DNA of 64,000 bases from an uncultured Ilumatobacter sp. (lineage in GTDB: Bacteria > Actinomycetota > Acidimicrobiia > Acidimicrobiales > Ilumatobacteraceae), in contig CAJQPY010000007.1 of NCBI GenBank assembly GCA_905480335.1, positions 20,824-84,823 of the forward strand, in the 5' to 3' direction. This document shows, piece after piece, positions 61,944 through 64,000 of the stretch; the stretch's first letter is position 1; each line of letters begins with the position of its first letter. Under the pieces are notes generated by a model. It was given only the letters and a program-made list of their open reading frames with translations. It had not been told where the DNA came from and did not search any database. The translations under genes and the position numbers were made by a program.

Positions 61944-62795
61944 ATGAAGTGGTGGAGGGCCGCGGTCCTTGGGCTGATTGCAGCTGTCGCTATGTCGTTG
62001 CCCGCGGCGGCCACTGCCGAGCCGCCAGGTCCGATGCCGTCGCAGAACGTTGGGACGGACCCTTCGGCGCTCATCCAGATGCCGGCGGGTTGTTCGCAGG
62101 TAGCCCCGGCGGACGTCGCGTTTGTCGGGACGGTGCTCGCAAAGGACGAATACGTCGAAAAGGGCACGGTTCGCTGGCAGATAGATCAGATTCGTGACGG
62201 CAACGCCGCACGATTCTCGGTCGATGGCCTCATTGACGTGCGCTATGGGCCCGACTCGCAGTACCTCAGGATCGGAGAGCAGTATCTCGTTTCCGCGGCG
62301 TTCGATAAAGGCATCGGCGCGCTTACGTCGAAGACATCTCCGGAGCCCCAGTTGTTCGGCGGAGACGCTGTGGTCGGGCTCGACGATTCCGAGACCGTTT
62401 GTCCGGTCGTCGATGACCCGGTCCAGACCATCAATGTTGACGGAACGCCGCTTGAGACCGGACTTCTCACGCCGTTGATCGAAGACAAGAGCCTGTTGGT
62501 GGCGACAATTGCAGTTCCCGCCGTGATCGTCGGCATAGTACTCGTCGGACTCGTTCTCCTGCGCCGAATGATCGACATCGGGTTCCGTGGGATCTTCGCA
62601 CTCGGGCGGGCTGCGGTAGTTCCGAGCGGTGATTATCGCGCAGCTCGCGTGCGGGCTCACGCCGATCACGCTGAGTCCGCAGGCGTCGACGAGGCCTCCC
62701 TTGACTTCTCGGTCCACGACAGCGCAGTCCGCGCGCACCGTTCCAAAACCAATGCTCCGGCGGGTGCCGACGACTCGGATTTCGTAGACGCCTGA
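61944..62795 (+). CDS. Secreted, membrane-anchored protein of unknown function
   Basis: A 283-aa protein with a signal peptide (MKWWRAAVLGLIAAVAMSLP, cleavage probably after ATAEA-like ATA) and an extracellular domain of about 160 residues with two Cys (in AGCSQVAP and ETVCPVVDD). One TM helix follows (about 190-212: LLVATIAVPAVIVGIVLVGL), then a charged cytoplasmic tail. The region VAFVGTVLAKDEY looks like the start of a small beta-barrel (OB/NTR-like). I do not recognise a family; similar type-I proteins occur in other actinobacteria. Confidence 0.7.
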   Translation: MKWWRAAVLGLIAAVAMSLPAAATAEPPGPMPSQNVGTDPSALIQMPAGCSQVAPADVAFVGTVLAKDEYVEKGTVRWQIDQIRDGNAARFSVDGLIDVRYGPDSQYLRIGEQYLVSAAFDKGIGALTSKTSPEPQLFGGDAVVGLDDSETVCPVVDDPVQTINVDGTPLETGLLTPLIEDKSLLVATIAVPAVIVGIVLVGLVLLRRMIDIGFRGIFALGRAAVVPSGDYRAARVRAHADHAESAGVDEASLDFSVHDSAVRAHRSKTNAPAGADDSDFVDA

Positions 62796-63518
62796 GCCTG
62801 CGGACGGCTCAGTGCCGTCGACGACGATCGAACGCACTTCATCGAGCGCAAAGCTCCAATCGGCAATTTTGATTTGCCCGGGTTTTTCGTCGTGCCATCA
62901 CCGCACGATGCGTGAATTATCCGCCTTTGAATGTCTGTTCAACGAGCTTTTCCTGCGGCAAACGCCACGACCTGGCCGCTGTGTCGGGTCGCACCTTGGT
63001 GCCGGCTCGGACGTGAAACTTGACGACCATGAAAATGAAAGAGTCGTCAGGTTTTACAGCTCCAGACGATTGACCCGAAGTATCGAGGTGGGGATGTACC
63101 CCGGCCGTAACCGGGTCTGGCGGTCTACCGCTCTACGGGGCTACGGGGCTACCGGGCTACGATAAATACGAGAGAAGTCTGTAGCGTTTTCACAGAACAT
63201 CTACCACTAAAGATTTATCTGACTCTGTGTGACTGCGTCCGGTAGAACGCTGTTACCAAAACGCAGGGGCCGCTAGTCCGATAGGGCCGCGGCTTCTGTG
63301 TTGCCAGTGATCGACGGTGTGGCGTCGTTCCCGTTGCCCAAGCGTCTCGAGGTGTGAGTCATCGTGCTGCCTGATTGGGTGCGCGAGGCGTTAAACGTGC
63401 ACCTCGACGAAGTGCAGGGTGGCGGGCTGTTGCTCCGAAACGGGTTCGATGGTCAACTGGCCCCAGCCAGTTCGCTACGCGGGAAAGACCACTAACTAGT
63501 CAAGCAACGACACGGTCG
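62796..63518. other. Gene-free stretch with a short tandem repeat
   Basis: About 720 bases between convergent genes without a credible frame. It contains the 8-bp tandem array at 63133-63156. GC is lower between about 63160 and 63260 (AAATACG, AAAGATTTATC). No tRNA-like fold or terminator was recognised. Confidence 0.45.
63133..63160. repeat. 8-bp tandem repeat, three units
   Basis: CTACGGGG, CTACGGGG and CTACCGGG follow one another from 63133 to 63156, then CTAC. A related CTACCGCT lies just before (63125-63132). Significance unknown. Confidence 0.7.
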
Positions 63519-64000
63519 TCAGCCGCCGCAGGTCATCATCACTTCAAAGAAACCGGCCATCACCGCCTCTTCTTCCTCAGGAGAGGGCTCTTCACCGGTC
63601 AAGTCGCTGGTCACCATCATCTTCATAAACTTCTCGTCGAACCCGTTGGCGAAACATTCGGCTTCCTCTTGCGTTGCGCCGTCGGCAACCATCAGGTCCA
63701 CCATCATTTGCGACACGCTCACACAGTTAAACATGGCGTCGGCCATCACCAGCATTACCCCTGGCGGAGGGTCGTTGAACGTGTTTCCGGTGATGAGCTC
63801 ATCGACCACGTTGTCGTCGAGGCCAGCAACCATTTCGCCAACCAAGCACCGGCGCTCACCGTCGGTCCAGTTCACACGGGCGTCCTCTTCCCAGCCCTCT
63901 TGGAGAAGCGCTGCGAGCGCGTCCACCCGTGCGTCGTCGGATGAATCCTTCCCATCACCACATGCGGAGACGAACAGAGCAGACAGGCAAGCAAGAGCGA
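63519..64000 (-). CDS. Putative lipoprotein, N-terminus beyond the right edge
   Basis: On the minus strand the frame is open to the window end. The part seen begins ALACLSALFVSACGDGKDSS, a hydrophobic signal ending in a lipobox (VSAC), followed by an Asp/Ser linker. The mature part is about 145 aa, rich in Met, Asp and Glu, with four Cys (RRCLVG, FNCVS, AECFANG and the C-terminal MTCGG). MVAGLDDNVVDELITG and MMVDLMVADGATQEEA are two similar helical segments that could be a repeated unit. An internal GTG at 63926 is not the true start. Function unknown. Confidence 0.75.
   Translation of the reverse strand, partial: ALACLSALFVSACGDGKDSSDDARVDALAALLQEGWEEDARVNWTDGERRCLVGEMVAGLDDNVVDELITGNTFNDPPPGVMLVMADAMFNCVSVSQMMVDLMVADGATQEEAECFANGFDEKFMKMMVTSDLTGEEPSPEEEEAVMAGFFEVMMTCGG

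Noticed and set aside
62796..63518. tRNA or other structured RNA gene
   Set aside because: No T-loop GTTCGAATCC-like sequence or acceptor stem could be found in either strand.

Overview
The window is high-GC bacterial chromosome and looks like an actinobacterium, most likely an Acidimicrobiia-type (Ilumatobacter-like) lineage. The evidence is the high GC at third codon positions, the gene order rpmF-plsX-acpP-rnc-mutM-smc-ftsY-ffh-rpsP-khpA-rimM-trmD-rplS, a complete mre operon, a GTP-type PEP carboxykinase, and many genes with an actinobacterial TAnnnT -10 box only 6-9 nt before the start codon (leaderless transcripts). The lineage is inferred from these features only. I see no rRNA, tRNA, CRISPR array or intact insertion sequence.

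Layout. 1-4.2 kb, minus strand: a type IIA topoisomerase pair, parE-parC-like, with parC running off the left edge. 4.7-8.3 kb, minus: a 2TM K+ channel, an amidase and a cytochrome P450. 8.4-15.1 kb, plus: an acyl-CoA synthetase, a sterol-desaturase-family hydroxylase, a membrane protein with a TrkA-C domain, a frameshifted cupin, and a holin-like membrane domain fused to a phosphodiesterase. 15.5-21.2 kb: a small basic protein, then tig-clpP-clpX (protein folding and turnover), folC and ndk. 21.3-27.6 kb: mreB-mreC-mreD-mrdA-rodA, the cell-elongation machine. 27.9-30.9 kb: RNase E/G, a small selenoprotein candidate, rplU and rpmA. 31-33.4 kb, minus: pckG, a small cold-shock-like protein and rpmB.

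33.5-57.1 kb is a long plus-strand housekeeping series: fakA-like, recG, prolyl oligopeptidase, nth, a cation/proton antiporter, rsmD, coaD, a DivIVA-like coiled-coil protein, an SDR, yceD-rpmF-plsX-acpP (phospholipid and fatty acid synthesis coupled to ribosomal protein L32), rnc, mutM, smc, ftsY-ffh (SRP targeting) and rpsP-khpA-rimM-trmD-rplS. After rplS this order breaks. There are 1.7 kb of broken frames, then a lower-GC capA-like lipoprotein gene, another gene-poor stretch, a small membrane protein, an enoyl-CoA hydratase, an unknown membrane-anchored secreted protein, and a partial lipoprotein at the right edge.

The most notable find is at 29833-30144. It is a 103-residue reading frame interrupted only by an in-frame TGA at codon 30. 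Coding character continues on both sides of the TGA. Twenty nt after it comes a perfect 5-bp hairpin with a GGTC apical loop, as in the bacterial SECIS of E. coli fdhF. It has its own -10 box and ends in Cys-x-x-Cys. This is best read as a small selenoprotein gene that ordinary gene calling would miss or truncate.
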